Shown: positions 51,182 through 60,021, numbered from the stretch's first letter. The stretch is DNA of 64,000 nucleotides from MA-ANB-1 sp965216445 (GCA_965216445.1 OZ244166.1:124001-188000), one strand, 5' to 3'. Notes: generated from the sequence alone by a model not told the origin. Made by a program: numbers and translations.

Positions 51182-52612
51182 ATGAGATCTCCTAACCATT
51201 CCGATGCCCTGATCAGGGGTGCGTGGGTTTTGACGATGGGAAAGTCCGCTGCGGTTCGCAACGGCGCAGTCCACATTGCGGAGGGCAGGGTTCAGGAAGT
51301 TGGGCCGTTTGAGGAGGTGGCTGCTTCCCATCCGGCCTCTGAAGTTGTCGGGGACGGGACGGGCATAGTCATCCCAGGCTTGATCAATGCGCACACCCAC
51401 TTTTCCGAAGCTCTGGTCACCGGCATGGGTTCGGAACTGACGCTGTTCGAATGGGGTCAGCACATCGTGACACCAGTCGGGGAGAATATTGACGCTGAGA
51501 TGGCGACAGAAGGCACGGTGCTCAAAGCGACCGAGATGTTGCGGTCAGGTGTCACCTACGTCAATGACATGTTCATTCACTCCAATCCGGGTTCGAAAGC
51601 GAGCCTTGGGGTGGTTGAAGGGCTCGCCCGCACAGGGTTGCGAGGTGCGGTGAGCTTTGGGGCTGAGAATGCATTTGATGGTGTTACCGCAATGGAGCCG
51701 CTGTCGGTAGCGGAGATCATGGAGGAGCAGGCGGAGCTTGCTCAAGCTGCGAATGAGACTCCAGGGATCGACTTTCGGTACGGGGTCGGGACGTTGTTGG
51801 GTCAGACCGATGAACTTCTCGAGACTGGGGTGGTGGCCTGTCACCAGCACGGCTGGAGTGTTCATACTCACCTTGCCGAGGTTCGTGAGGAGGTCGTCCT
51901 TGCGTCTCTTCGTTGGGGGAACAGGTCTATCGACCATGCCTCGCAAATCGGGTTGCTGGATCTGCCCCTGTTGGCTGGTCACGCCAATTGGCTTACCGTG
52001 GGAGACATTCAGACGCTTGCAGAAAAGGGTGTTGCTGTTGCCCATAACCCGGTGGCAAACATGATTCTCGGATCCGGGGTCTGTCCGGTTCAGCAGATGC
52101 GGCGTGCAGGCGTGAACGTCGGTATAGGGACCGATGGCGCCGCTTCGAACGACTCCCAGAACATGCTGGAAGCGGTAAAGACGGCGGCCCTCCTCCAAAA
52201 GATTGATGCGTTAGATCCGTCGGTGATCTCGGCTGAGGACGTATTGCGAATGGCCACGATCGAAGGAGCGCACGCCCTGGGTATCGAGGCCAGGACAGGA
52301 AGCCTCGAAACAGGTAAGGACGCAGATGTCGTGTTGCTTCAGGGGACGGAGGAACTCGCCGCGATTCACGATCCCTTTCAACAGGTCGTTTTCGGCACGT
52401 CGCCGCAGTCGGTTGCCGATGTGTGGGTTGAGGGCCGACGGGTGGTAGCAACCGGTAGCGTCGTTACCGTCGATCGGGAGCGGCAGTTGGCACGCTCCCG
52501 CGAGTTGGCAACGGAGTTGGCCCACCGCTCGGGCCTCTGCGGAACCGGGTATTCGCTGCTTTGCGAGAATCACCAGCGACCCCATGGTGGCGAGACGGCC
52601 GCGGCCGGTTAG
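51182..52612 (+). CDS. TrzN/guanine-deaminase-like amidohydrolase, copy 2
   Basis: 476 residues, paralogous to the gene at 46618. Conserved active-site parts: NAHTHFSEALVTG (HxH), HTHLAEVREEV, GHANWLTVGD and GIGTDGAASND. The same subclass (cytosine deaminase-like, TrzN, 8-oxoguanine deaminase) applies. It has a C-terminal extension of about 40 residues relative to copy 1. It follows the GntR gene after 197 bases with its own promoter region, so regulation may differ from copy 1. Two copies in one island suggest two related ring substrates or successive deaminations. Confidence 0.88.
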   Translation: MRSPNHSDALIRGAWVLTMGKSAAVRNGAVHIAEGRVQEVGPFEEVAASHPASEVVGDGTGIVIPGLINAHTHFSEALVTGMGSELTLFEWGQHIVTPVGENIDAEMATEGTVLKATEMLRSGVTYVNDMFIHSNPGSKASLGVVEGLARTGLRGAVSFGAENAFDGVTAMEPLSVAEIMEEQAELAQAANETPGIDFRYGVGTLLGQTDELLETGVVACHQHGWSVHTHLAEVREEVVLASLRWGNRSIDHASQIGLLDLPLLAGHANWLTVGDIQTLAEKGVAVAHNPVANMILGSGVCPVQQMRRAGVNVGIGTDGAASNDSQNMLEAVKTAALLQKIDALDPSVISAEDVLRMATIEGAHALGIEARTGSLETGKDADVVLLQGTEELAAIHDPFQQVVFGTSPQSVADVWVEGRRVVATGSVVTVDRERQLARSRELATELAHRSGLCGTGYSLLCENHQRPHGGETAAAG

Positions 52613-52674
52613 TCGAGCGGTCAATACACGAGTAGCTGGGTCGGATAAGTCATCGAGAAAGAGAAGGGATGCCA

Positions 52675-53658
52675 ATGGTTAGAAGCGACTACGAGCTGAT
52701 CGACATGGTCACCGGGTACCAACCAGCAGCCGCAGTCGCGGTCGGGCTGGAGTTAGGTGTGTTTGACGCATTGAGTCATGGTCGGGCAACTTCACTGGTC
52801 CTCGCCGATTCGATTGGCTGCGAAGAAGGAGCGTTGCACTCCCTGGTGGAGGCTTTGGCCGCGCTCGGTCTGGTCGAGAGGGACGGGAGCGGTTACCGAA
52901 ACTCGAGTTATGTTGCCGAGCGAGTCGCTGGCGGAGGGCCCATGGCGAGCGTTATCCGCAAGGAGGCCTTCTTCGCTCGCGCATGGCAACGACTTGAGGA
53001 AGTCGTCAGGACGGGCGAACCGGCGGTGATTGGATGGGCTGAGAGAGTCTCTGCTGACCCAGAATCGGCGTACCAATTCCTCATCGCCCTTGACGCCCTC
53101 GCCACCGCAACCGGTCCTGACCTGGCAACACTTCCTGAACTCGCCCCGCATCGGACGGTCGGTGATCTTGGTGGCGGGCTGGGAACCTACTCGGTGCAAT
53201 TGGCCAACGCCGGTTCGACGGTGGTCCTTGTCGACCTCCCACCTGTTGTCGGTTGGGCGCGGAGGGCTGCTGGTGATGTTCCTCGGTTGTCGATGCTGGC
53301 GACTGATGTGTTCAGTCATCCTTCAGCAGGTCTGGAGGAGTCCTCCTTTGATGCGATCCTGGTTTCGCACGTTCTTCACGACCTATCATTTGATCGGGCG
53401 GTCGACCTGCTTCGTCGCGCAAAACGTGCTTTAGCGCCTGGCGGTCACCTTGTCGTCAATGATTTCGCCGGAGACGCGGGCCCAGGTGCCTTTGGGCCAC
53501 TTTTTGACGTCATGATGCGTGTGGAGACTGGAGGCGCAGCGTATCCATTGGCCGGCCTGAAAGCCATGATTGAGGAAGCAGGCTTCAGCGATCCTCGTCG
53601 AGCTGACTTTGAAGAGCCAGCAACTGTTTTGATCGCCACCAACCGGGGAGTCGCCTAG
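52675..53658 (+). CDS. SAM-dependent O-methyltransferase-like protein
   Basis: 327 residues from the ATG at 52675 (ATG at 52669 also possible). An N-terminal winged-helix dimerisation domain (EGALHSLVEALAALGLVERDG) precedes a Rossmann domain with VGDLGGGLGTYSVQLA, VLVDLPPVV and LVSHVLHDLSFDRAVDLLRRAKRAL (by position). This is the layout of plant-type O-methyltransferases and related polyketide enzymes. Its stop overlaps the GTG of the ABM gene. Together they look like tailoring enzymes for a quinone or polyketide, unrelated to ring catabolism. RBS is GAAAGAGAAGG near 52660-52670. Confidence 0.85.
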   Translation: MVRSDYELIDMVTGYQPAAAVAVGLELGVFDALSHGRATSLVLADSIGCEEGALHSLVEALAALGLVERDGSGYRNSSYVAERVAGGGPMASVIRKEAFFARAWQRLEEVVRTGEPAVIGWAERVSADPESAYQFLIALDALATATGPDLATLPELAPHRTVGDLGGGLGTYSVQLANAGSTVVLVDLPPVVGWARRAAGDVPRLSMLATDVFSHPSAGLEESSFDAILVSHVLHDLSFDRAVDLLRRAKRALAPGGHLVVNDFAGDAGPGAFGPLFDVMMRVETGGAAYPLAGLKAMIEEAGFSDPRRADFEEPATVLIATNRGVA

Positions 53659-53960
53659 TGGAAGGGACGATCACTGTAATCGCTGAGTTTGCGCCGAAGT
53701 CAGCTCGTGTCGAGGACTTCATCGAACTAATGACCTCAATGGTCCGGTCTTCTCGCGCCGAGCCGGGGTGTCTTCGGTACGATTTTTTTGAAGATGGCGA
53801 AGGTCGTTTCTTCATGATCGAGGAATACACGGATTCAAGCGCTGTCGAAGCCCACCGGAATACCGACGCGTACATCGAATACAGAACCAAAGTCGGGGAG
53901 ATGCTAAGGGAACAGATAAGGGTGACCGTGCTGCATCCCGTCGAAAGGCATCGCCAATAG
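53658..53960 (+). CDS. Antibiotic biosynthesis monooxygenase (ABM) domain protein
   Basis: 100 residues, start GTG at 53658 sharing a base with the previous stop. The single ABM ferredoxin-like domain is recognised from ITVIAEFAPKSARVEDFIELM, SRAEPGCLRYDFFED, FFMIEEYTDSSAVEAHRNTDAY and a C-terminal basic tail. Such proteins include quinone-forming monooxygenases and quinol monooxygenase YgiN. Being coupled to a methyltransferase, it may act on the same aromatic compound. Confidence 0.85.
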   Translation: MEGTITVIAEFAPKSARVEDFIELMTSMVRSSRAEPGCLRYDFFEDGEGRFFMIEEYTDSSAVEAHRNTDAYIEYRTKVGEMLREQIRVTVLHPVERHRQ

Positions 53961-54276
53961 GTATTTTCCGTTGGTATGTCGTTCACTTTCCGGTCTTCCC
54001 TTTCGCTTATGACAGCGCAGCTTTGCGACACGCGTAAGCCACTTAGCCGCCGGCGCTCGGTCGGCCTTCCTCTTGGAGAGATGACTCAGAATCATCCCTT
54101 TCCTGAAGCGAACAAAGGATGACTGAGTGGAGCGCCATCGGTTCTTGGTTGGTTTGATGGAAATGGGCAATCTCGATTGGAAAACCATCGATGCGTTGCT
54201 GCGGGACAAAGTGGAGAAGTCGTAGCGGGGGGGGGCAGTCTCGGGACCTAAGTTTGCGGTTAGGCAAATGCGGTAG
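53961..54276. other. Intergenic stretch, short possible coding remnant
   Basis: About 316 bases between the ABM gene and the convergent selenoprotein gene. A short open frame (54127-54225) reads MEMGNLDWKTIDALLRDKV near its end, perhaps a remnant, but it is too short to name. No RNA gene or repeat was seen. Confidence 0.4.
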
Positions 54277-55320
54277 TCAGGTGTCGCTGATCGTGATCTT
54301 TCCGATTTGCGGCGCTTCCGGAATTGTCAACATCCACTCAATTGACCCGGGAAGAAGGCACTCAGAGTCATTGCAGAGTTGGAATTGCAGCTCTCCGCCG
54401 ATTGAGACCTCACCTTGGTCGTGAAAGGCGAATATCAGTGGCAAGCTCCATGTCAGTGTGTTCGTGTACACAAAGAACTCCTCACTCAGTCCCGAGATTC
54501 TGTGCGGCTGCGGCTCGGGAAGAGTTCCGTTTCCGACCTCGAGACCTTCGATTGGGTCAATGATGACGCTGAGTGGCGTAAAACCTGGTGGAGTCGGCTC
54601 CCCATAAACATGCCACCCTTTGGCCATCTTCAAGCTCAGAAATAACTGCAATTGTTGATACGGCTTGTAATAGGGAACTCCCGTCCATGCGCGAACATTG
54701 ATCAAATCCGTCGACATGTCAGCTTCGATGGCCGGAGGAGCTGCCAAGTCAAGGACACGAGCTAGGAGCCCAACACCTGTATCCCGAACCCTGTAACTTT
54801 GCTGAAAACGGCGCTCGACAACAATGCCTTGTTCGTCAAGCAGGAAGACGGCAGGGTATGGCACACCTTCATACTTCGGGTTTGACCTAATGCCGTAGAA
54901 GGCATGCTGCTCTTGCACGTTGGAGTTGAGCATGCCGAGTCTCTCGATGGCTTCACTCTCGGGGTCTGACAGCATCGAATATGTGATGTTGTGCGCTCCG
55001 CCAAAGGCTTCTAGAACGGTGTGCGGGTCGTAGCTGATTGTGAATAGACACACGTCCTCTGCTTCGAGCTTGGGAATGACTTCTTGCAGCTCGACCAGCT
55101 GCGTTCTGCAATAGCTTCACCAGTCGGCGCTCCGGATGAAAACAACTAGGGCACGCCTCGATCCCCGGTCGCGGTGGAGATCCCTAATCGTACCGGTTTG
55201 GTCAGCCAGAACCACGTCGGGAAAGCGTTCTCCGAGTTGAGGTCCGACGCTGTCGAAATCAACCGCGTCCACTTGGGGTCTCCATCGGTCTTGGGTCTTC
55301 GGGCAACCCAAATGTTTCAT
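54277..55320 (-). CDS. Probable selenoprotein: thioredoxin-fold AhpC/TSA domain fused to DsbD-alpha-like domain
   Basis: Read through an in-frame TGA at 55117-55119, the frame encodes 347 residues. Residues about 20-170 form an AhpC/TSA-like thioredoxin domain; its redox site reads SADW-U68-SYCRTQLVELQ, with Sec at the place of the usual first Cys of CPYC. Residues about 190-340 resemble the DsbD N-terminal (alpha) domain, including LQFQLCNDSECLLP with its Cys pair. Before the TGA the sequence has family features (FPDVVLADQTG, VVFIRSADW), and the frame continues without shift afterwards. A SECIS-like hairpin follows (see 55086-55102). A simple nonsense mutation is the alternative, less likely because of the hairpin. 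Confidence 0.8.
55086..55102 (-). promoter_or_regulatory. SECIS-like hairpin 14 bases after the TGA
   Basis: On the minus strand, stem GCAGCT/AGCTGC (6 bp, perfect) with loop GGTCG, beginning 14 bases after the TGA. Bacterial SECIS elements sit immediately downstream of the UGA and have a small loop with a GGUC-like sequence, as in E. coli fdhF. Confidence 0.7.
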
Positions 55321-55905
55321 CCGGTGATATGCGCGTGCCGAGGAATGCGGGTCGGTTGGCGTGACTGAAAGCCACCGGCAGGATGTCCCGTGCTGTGATA
55401 GTTCCTATGACGCCGCTCCTTGCTGCGGTCTCTCCGAAAGAGTCCACGTCGTCCGCTACGACCGTTGGGGCCGACATCATTATGGGTGTTGGGTCGCCGG
55501 TATGGATGACGTGATCTCTTGATGGCGTGGCGTGGTCGCCCGTGATGACTACGACCGATTCTGTGAAAGGCTTGGCGAATAGTCTCGTGAATGCAGGATC
55601 CATGCCCTCGAGAACGCTGAGCTTCGCAAAGGGATTTTTTGTGTGCCCGGCTTCGTCAGTCGACTTGACGTGAACGTGGACAAACGGGGCACCCCCTTTG
55701 ATGGCGTCCGCAGCAGCCTCCAGCCTTCTGCCCATATCGGCGTCGTGATCTGCGGACGGATCCAACCTTATCTCATCGAGGCCGATCGTTTTCGCGAAGC
55801 CGCTGTATAGGCGTGTGCTTGTTATGGCGGTGCCTTTCGCTCCAGAGACCTGCTCAAAGGTCGGTACTGGGTGAGGCTGACCTGCCCACTTGGTGGTCTC
55901 TGATT
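55259..55905 (-). pseudogene. 5'-truncated phosphoglycerate-mutase-like (ApgM, alkaline phosphatase superfamily) gene
   Basis: Only the C-terminal part of an ApgM-type enzyme is present. It starts near ESETTKWAGQPHPVPTFEQ and continues GAKGTAITSTRLYSGFAKT, FVHVHVKSTDEAGHTKNP, VVVITGDHATPSRDHVIHTGDP and GTITARDILPVAFSHANR. These include the second-half metal ligands (DEAGH and DHATP). About 180 N-terminal residues, with the first metal site, are missing, and the frame runs into the divergent MaoC gene without a start. The TTG at 55765 could start a shorter product. Its 3' end overlaps the selenoprotein start by 62 bases. Probably inactive. Confidence 0.65.
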
Positions 55906-55932
55906 CTCGCGGATAGCCGGAGGAGGATGAAA

Positions 55933-56436
55933 ATGGATGGATGGCGCGGCCGGTACTTCGATGACTTTGAGATCGGGGATGTCTATCAGCATCCTCTGGG
56001 ACGCACGATCAGCGAAGCCGACAGCACCTGGTTCACGCTTCTCACGATGAACACGAACGAGCTTCACTTCAACGAGCACTACGCCGCGAAGACTGAGTGG
56101 GGCAAGATTCTGGTGAACTCTGGTCTGACTCTGGCGATAGTGCTGGGTCAGTCGGTGACCGACATCAGCCAAAAAGCAATTGCCAATCTGGGCTGGGATG
56201 AAATCCGCCTCACTCATCCCGTGTTTGTGGGCGACACGTTGTATTCAGAATCGCGTGTCCTGGGCAAGCGTGAGTCGAAATCGAGACCGTACGCCGGGAT
56301 CGTTGATGTGGCCACCCGAGGCTTGAACCAAGATGGTGACGTCTTTCTAAGCTACCGAAGGTCAGTGATGGTCCTCAAAGAAGGCCATGCCGAGTCAGCG
56401 CCTCATTTCCCCGTGGCCAAGGAAGAGTGGACCTAG
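55933..56436 (+). CDS. MaoC-family dehydratase
   Basis: 167 residues from the ATG at 55933, with AGGAGG 6 bases upstream. The hot-dog fold of MaoC dehydratases is recognised from YFDDFEIGDVYQHPLGRTISEADSTWFTLLTMNTNELHFNEHYA (by position), with the catalytic Asp/His region in NELHFNEHYA, and ILVNSGLTLAIVLGQSV. MaoC enzymes hydrate enoyl-CoA or related thioesters. Homologues include mesaconyl-CoA hydratase. The gene is alone, divergent from the truncated ApgM gene. Confidence 0.85.
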   Translation: MDGWRGRYFDDFEIGDVYQHPLGRTISEADSTWFTLLTMNTNELHFNEHYAAKTEWGKILVNSGLTLAIVLGQSVTDISQKAIANLGWDEIRLTHPVFVGDTLYSESRVLGKRESKSRPYAGIVDVATRGLNQDGDVFLSYRRSVMVLKEGHAESAPHFPVAKEEWT

Positions 56437-56527
56437 TCTGGGACATTGAGCGTCTTCTGGATGGGATGATCCGATTAGTTGAACCCGATGGGCTAGGGAT
56501 TCGACTCGTCACTACACTCCCGGGTTC

Positions 56528-57625
56528 ATGCGTGGTCACCTCGTAATCGCCGACATCTCGGGCTACACCCGCTTTCTGACGGAAAGTGAGCTGGAGCATG
56601 CGAACGGCATCATCGAGGACCTGCTCAACTCGACGATCGCCGCAGTCGACGCTCCGCTACGACTATCGACCATCGAAGGCGACGCGATCTTGCTGTACGG
56701 CGAGCTTGTGGAGGGGACCGTCGGACAGACCATGGTGGAGAGTGTGGAGAGGCTCTATGTCGCGTTTTCGGGTGCCCTGGAGACGATGGTCCTGAACACC
56801 ACTTGTCAGTGCAACGCCTGCGTCAACATCAACGCGCTGGGCATGAAGATCGTCATGCATTGTGGGGAGTTCACGCTCTCTTCTATTGGCGGCCGGGAGA
56901 CCATCACCGGACCGGATGTGATTCTCGCCCACCGTCTCCTCAAGAACCATGTGATCGAAGAGACAGGGATCGACGATTACCTGTTGTTGACCCAGGGGTG
57001 CGTCGATGCGTTGGGCGTCGAGGCAATCGTCGCCGGCTGGACCCCACACACCGAGGAGTATGAGCACGTTGGCTCAGTCGACGGGTACGTCGCATCTCTC
57101 AAAGACGTATGGGAGTTCACACGGAGCCAAAACGAAGACAAGGTCGTTCAACGCGACGCCTGGTTCACTGTCAGCGCTTATTCGGCGGCGCCCCCGGAGC
57201 TGGTGTGGGACCACGTCATCAACCCGGTCAAGCGGACCAAATGGATGCGGGTCAACGGTTCTGAGGTCAAAGGCACCAACGCTGGCAGGATCGGCCCGGG
57301 TTCTGAGTATCACTGTGCGCATGGTCCGGACAACGAAATCTCCATCTTTTCGGTGATCGATATGAAGGCTGTTGACTACGTCACCTTTGTCTCGATTGCT
57401 GCCCCGGGGGTGGCGTTGAAGTGGACCGAATATGTGATCGCCAGCGGCGGCGGTTCGAGACTGATCAATTACGCATCTGAGCCGTTTGATCCTGAAACCG
57501 GTGAGAAAATCGATCCTGGCCTCGCGGCAGAACTGCATCCGGGTGTGAGTGGGAATTTTCAGGCTGGAGCGGACCGGCTGGTTGAGATGGCTGATCAAGA
57601 AATCTCACAGCGCCAACCGGTGTGA
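56528..57625 (+). CDS. DUF2652/cyclase-like domain fused to SRPBCC domain
   Basis: 365 residues. The N-terminal half begins LVIADISGYTRFLTESELEHA (by position), as in DUF2652 proteins, which resemble class III cyclases; it keeps IEGDAILLYG and ETITGPDVILAHRLLKN. A CQCNAC cluster near residues 94-99 could bind a metal. The C-terminal half (about 215-360) is an SRPBCC (START-like) lipid-binding fold beginning AYSAAPPELVWDHVINPVK. The fusion suggests sensing of a hydrophobic ligand. No enzymatic role is proven. It stands alone. Confidence 0.75.
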   Translation: MRGHLVIADISGYTRFLTESELEHANGIIEDLLNSTIAAVDAPLRLSTIEGDAILLYGELVEGTVGQTMVESVERLYVAFSGALETMVLNTTCQCNACVNINALGMKIVMHCGEFTLSSIGGRETITGPDVILAHRLLKNHVIEETGIDDYLLLTQGCVDALGVEAIVAGWTPHTEEYEHVGSVDGYVASLKDVWEFTRSQNEDKVVQRDAWFTVSAYSAAPPELVWDHVINPVKRTKWMRVNGSEVKGTNAGRIGPGSEYHCAHGPDNEISIFSVIDMKAVDYVTFVSIAAPGVALKWTEYVIASGGGSRLINYASEPFDPETGEKIDPGLAAELHPGVSGNFQAGADRLVEMADQEISQRQPV

Positions 57626-57841
57626 CGGTTGCCTCGAGAGGCCACCGGGTCGGAAATATTGTGTGTTAGTTGTTCCGTCTTGACTGGGGCGAGTTGTTTG
57701 TTGAGAGCTCCGCGAGCCAGATGGTGAGTATTCGAAGCACCAGGTCAGGTAGCGCATGGAGCCAGCAGCCGCTGACCGCGATTTCAGCGGTATTCCCATG
57801 TCCCCGTTTGGTAGGTTCGGATCAATATCACGGAGGCACAA

Positions 57842-58369
57842 GTGAAAAGGAAGACGTATCGGCTGACCCTTCTAGTGGGGCTGGCACTGTTGATCGTGGC
57901 GTGCGGGGGAGACTCCGGAGAGGGAAACGCGGACGACGGTGAGGGGACGCCGTTCGACGGTATTGGTGACGCCGCCAACAACACCTCGCTTCTTCAATCC
58001 GGTCCTTTGACTCTTGACGCCGACCCTGGTCATGCTTGGGTCGAGGTCGACGGGCAGCTATTCGAGTTCAACTCCACCGATTCGGAGGTGCTCGACTGCA
58101 TCGTGACCGACGAGAACTTCTCCGTGATTTTCAGGAGTGATGAAGGGGCGGAACTGAGGCTGAGCGGGCTGATGCTTCCCGATGGCTGGAACCCGTCGCT
58201 GAGTGTCAATGCTTCCGGTGAGCGCCTGTTGAATAGCTCTCCGTTGCGAGATGGGACCCTTGGGCTCGAAGGCGAGTCGTTGAGCTATGAGGGTCTGGCT
58301 GATGTGCTCGAGCAAGGGGCTGTCGCATCACAGAGGGAAGTCTTGCTGGCGGCGAATTGCAGCTCCTAG
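57842..58369 (+). CDS. Hypothetical lipoprotein
   Basis: 175 residues from a GTG at 57842. There is a lipoprotein signal with lipobox IVAC, then an acidic linker and a beta-rich domain (TLDADPGHAWVEVDGQLFEF) with two Cys at about residues 87 and 173 that could form a disulfide. No family is recognised. The 216 bases upstream (57626-57841) hold no gene. Confidence 0.65.
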   Translation: MKRKTYRLTLLVGLALLIVACGGDSGEGNADDGEGTPFDGIGDAANNTSLLQSGPLTLDADPGHAWVEVDGQLFEFNSTDSEVLDCIVTDENFSVIFRSDEGAELRLSGLMLPDGWNPSLSVNASGERLLNSSPLRDGTLGLEGESLSYEGLADVLEQGAVASQREVLLAANCSS

Positions 58370-58411
58370 AGGCTTGTTCTCATTCCTCTAGGGCTGATCC
58401 CGCTGAGCCTG

Positions 58412-58711
58412 TCAGGCGTCTTCCACCAGAAGAGAATGGACGACATGGGTTCCGGACAGGCCTTTCAACTCGAGCACCACTGGTTCACCGAGCTTCAATT
58501 CGGCGTGGTTCACCACATCCGCTGTGGTTGAGGACACGAGGATTTCTCCACCCTCGGCTGCGGCTGCCACACGTGCTGCCTTGTTCACCGTCAGTCCGAT
58601 GTAGTCGGCCCCGCCCTGGATGACGTCGCCGGTGTGGACACCGACGCGAAGCCGGAGTTTCTCAGAGGCGTTCATGTGTCGTTGGATCCGCAGTGCGGCG
58701 GAGAGTGCCCG
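58412..58711 (-). pseudogene. Truncated class III adenylate/guanylate cyclase
   Basis: Only the C-terminal third of a cyclase domain remains: ALSAALRIQRHM, LRVGVHTGDVI, YIGLTVNKAARVAAAAEGGEILVS, then a short tail. A stop (TAA at 58712-58714) lies just before RAL. In another frame directly upstream, FGGP can be read, matching the residues that normally precede RAL in cyclases, so a frameshift as well as truncation is likely. An ATG at 58675 could start an 87-residue product without the metal-binding residues. Confidence 0.7.
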
Positions 58712-58815
58712 TTACCCGGCCCGCCGAACACTTGAGCTTGGAGCGTCGCACGGGAAGCAGGAGGGGTAGCGGGAGCGACTGTGAGGTGCGGTTTAGGAGA
58801 TGGGGATTGACTTCC

Positions 58816-60021
58816 TCAGGAGAAGTCGGCTTGAAGGATGTCCGTCAGCTGTTCATCGGTGATGAGGTACGGGTAGGCCTTCACCGCTTTGACCGCTTCC
58901 GAAAGGAGAGCAAAGGCTCGCTTACCGTCGGACTCCGCAGCCGGGAGCCCAAGCGAACGAAGCTTCACCTCCATCGTCCAAGGGCTTGCGGTCCTCGTCG
59001 TCCACACCATGGTTTCTGTCGACCCAACGATCTGTGGTTCGAAAGGAACCCGGGAATGCATCCGGTCGTCGTAGGGCAGGTGGGCCTCAGCCGCCCAGTC
59101 TGCGCCATCGACCATGAACGCCAGCTCCCCAATAACCGGCTGTTGCGCCTTGATGGGAACGCCGGTTCGTTCTGTGATGAAGTCAACGGCGTCGTCGATC
59201 CTGTCAAGAGCGATTCCGGTCCGGACGTCGTAGAGGTCTTCAAGAATCATCGTTACTTCGCCAAGCGACAAATGCCCGCAGTGGTGGCCGGTGGCATTGA
59301 GACACACATCCGCAGCATTCGCACCGGAGGCGATCGCCTTCACAGCCAGCATCGTCGACGTTCCGTAAAAGTTGGACAGGTGGATGTAGAGCGGGGGATG
59401 CCCGGGAAGAGAAGAACGCACCCTTCTGATGAAAACGCCCATCGCCTCTGGTGTGATCCCAAAGCGAAAGAAGGAGTCGTGGAAGCTGAGACTCTTGGCG
59501 TCGAGGCTCATCCCCACCTTGGCAAGCTCGATCATCTCCTCCCACGTATGCCGTTCGGCGAAGGCGACCGAGATCGTCAGCCCTTGTTCCTGCGCCGTCT
59601 TCGCTGCAGCTTCCAAGACGTTGGTGTCTTCGGGTGACTCGAGACACACTTCGTCGGCACCAGCTTCGATGCTGGCACGAAGGAAGTCCTTGGCGTCGGG
59701 GTGCTGGACTCGGAAGGTCGCCACGATTTTCGCTTTCGGGCGACGAGCCGCGAGGCCCTCGATGGTTTCGATCCCATCTGCCCACTGTGCGTTTACCAGG
59801 AGCTCGCGGACCCCGAGTTCGTCGACTTTCATGCCGATATCAACCAGGTCCTGGGCCCTGTGTGAGCTACCCGAAACCGTGGATTGGAGGCTCCGAATTG
59901 TCGAGTCGACAAGGAACACGTCGTCGGGAAAGTCGAGTAAAGCCTCGGTCTCGCTGTCCCGATTGAGCATGAACCCACCATGGCCGAGTCTGGAGTCGAT
60001 ACCGGGCCTTGCAGTTGTCAT
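58816..60021 (-). CDS. HMGL-like TIM-barrel aldolase/lyase
   Basis: 401 residues of the pyruvate carboxyltransferase family. Features are VDSTIRSLQSTVSGSS (first strand with metal Asp and the DxTxR/Q start), AKIVATFRVQHPD, ADEVCLESPED, SLDAKSLSFHDSFFRFGI, the metal motif HLSNFYGTST, and NATGHHCGHLSLGEV. Members cleave or form C-C bonds with acetyl-CoA or pyruvate (HMG-CoA lyase, homocitrate synthase, 4-hydroxy-2-oxovalerate aldolase). It begins 41 bases after the Mo-subunit gene and seems the last gene of that operon. It may act on the product of the molybdenum hydroxylase. The substrate is unknown. Confidence 0.82.
   Translation of the reverse strand: MTTARPGIDSRLGHGGFMLNRDSETEALLDFPDDVFLVDSTIRSLQSTVSGSSHRAQDLVDIGMKVDELGVRELLVNAQWADGIETIEGLAARRPKAKIVATFRVQHPDAKDFLRASIEAGADEVCLESPEDTNVLEAAAKTAQEQGLTISVAFAERHTWEEMIELAKVGMSLDAKSLSFHDSFFRFGITPEAMGVFIRRVRSSLPGHPPLYIHLSNFYGTSTMLAVKAIASGANAADVCLNATGHHCGHLSLGEVTMILEDLYDVRTGIALDRIDDAVDFITERTGVPIKAQQPVIGELAFMVDGADWAAEAHLPYDDRMHSRVPFEPQIVGSTETMVWTTRTASPWTMEVKLRSLGLPAAESDGKRAFALLSEAVKAVKAYPYLITDEQLTDILQADFS

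Noticed and set aside
54277..55053. Gene starting downstream of the TGA as a separate 258-residue protein
   Set aside because: This would cut a thioredoxin domain just after its active site. The frame upstream of the TGA encodes the missing part in register, so read-through is the simpler view.
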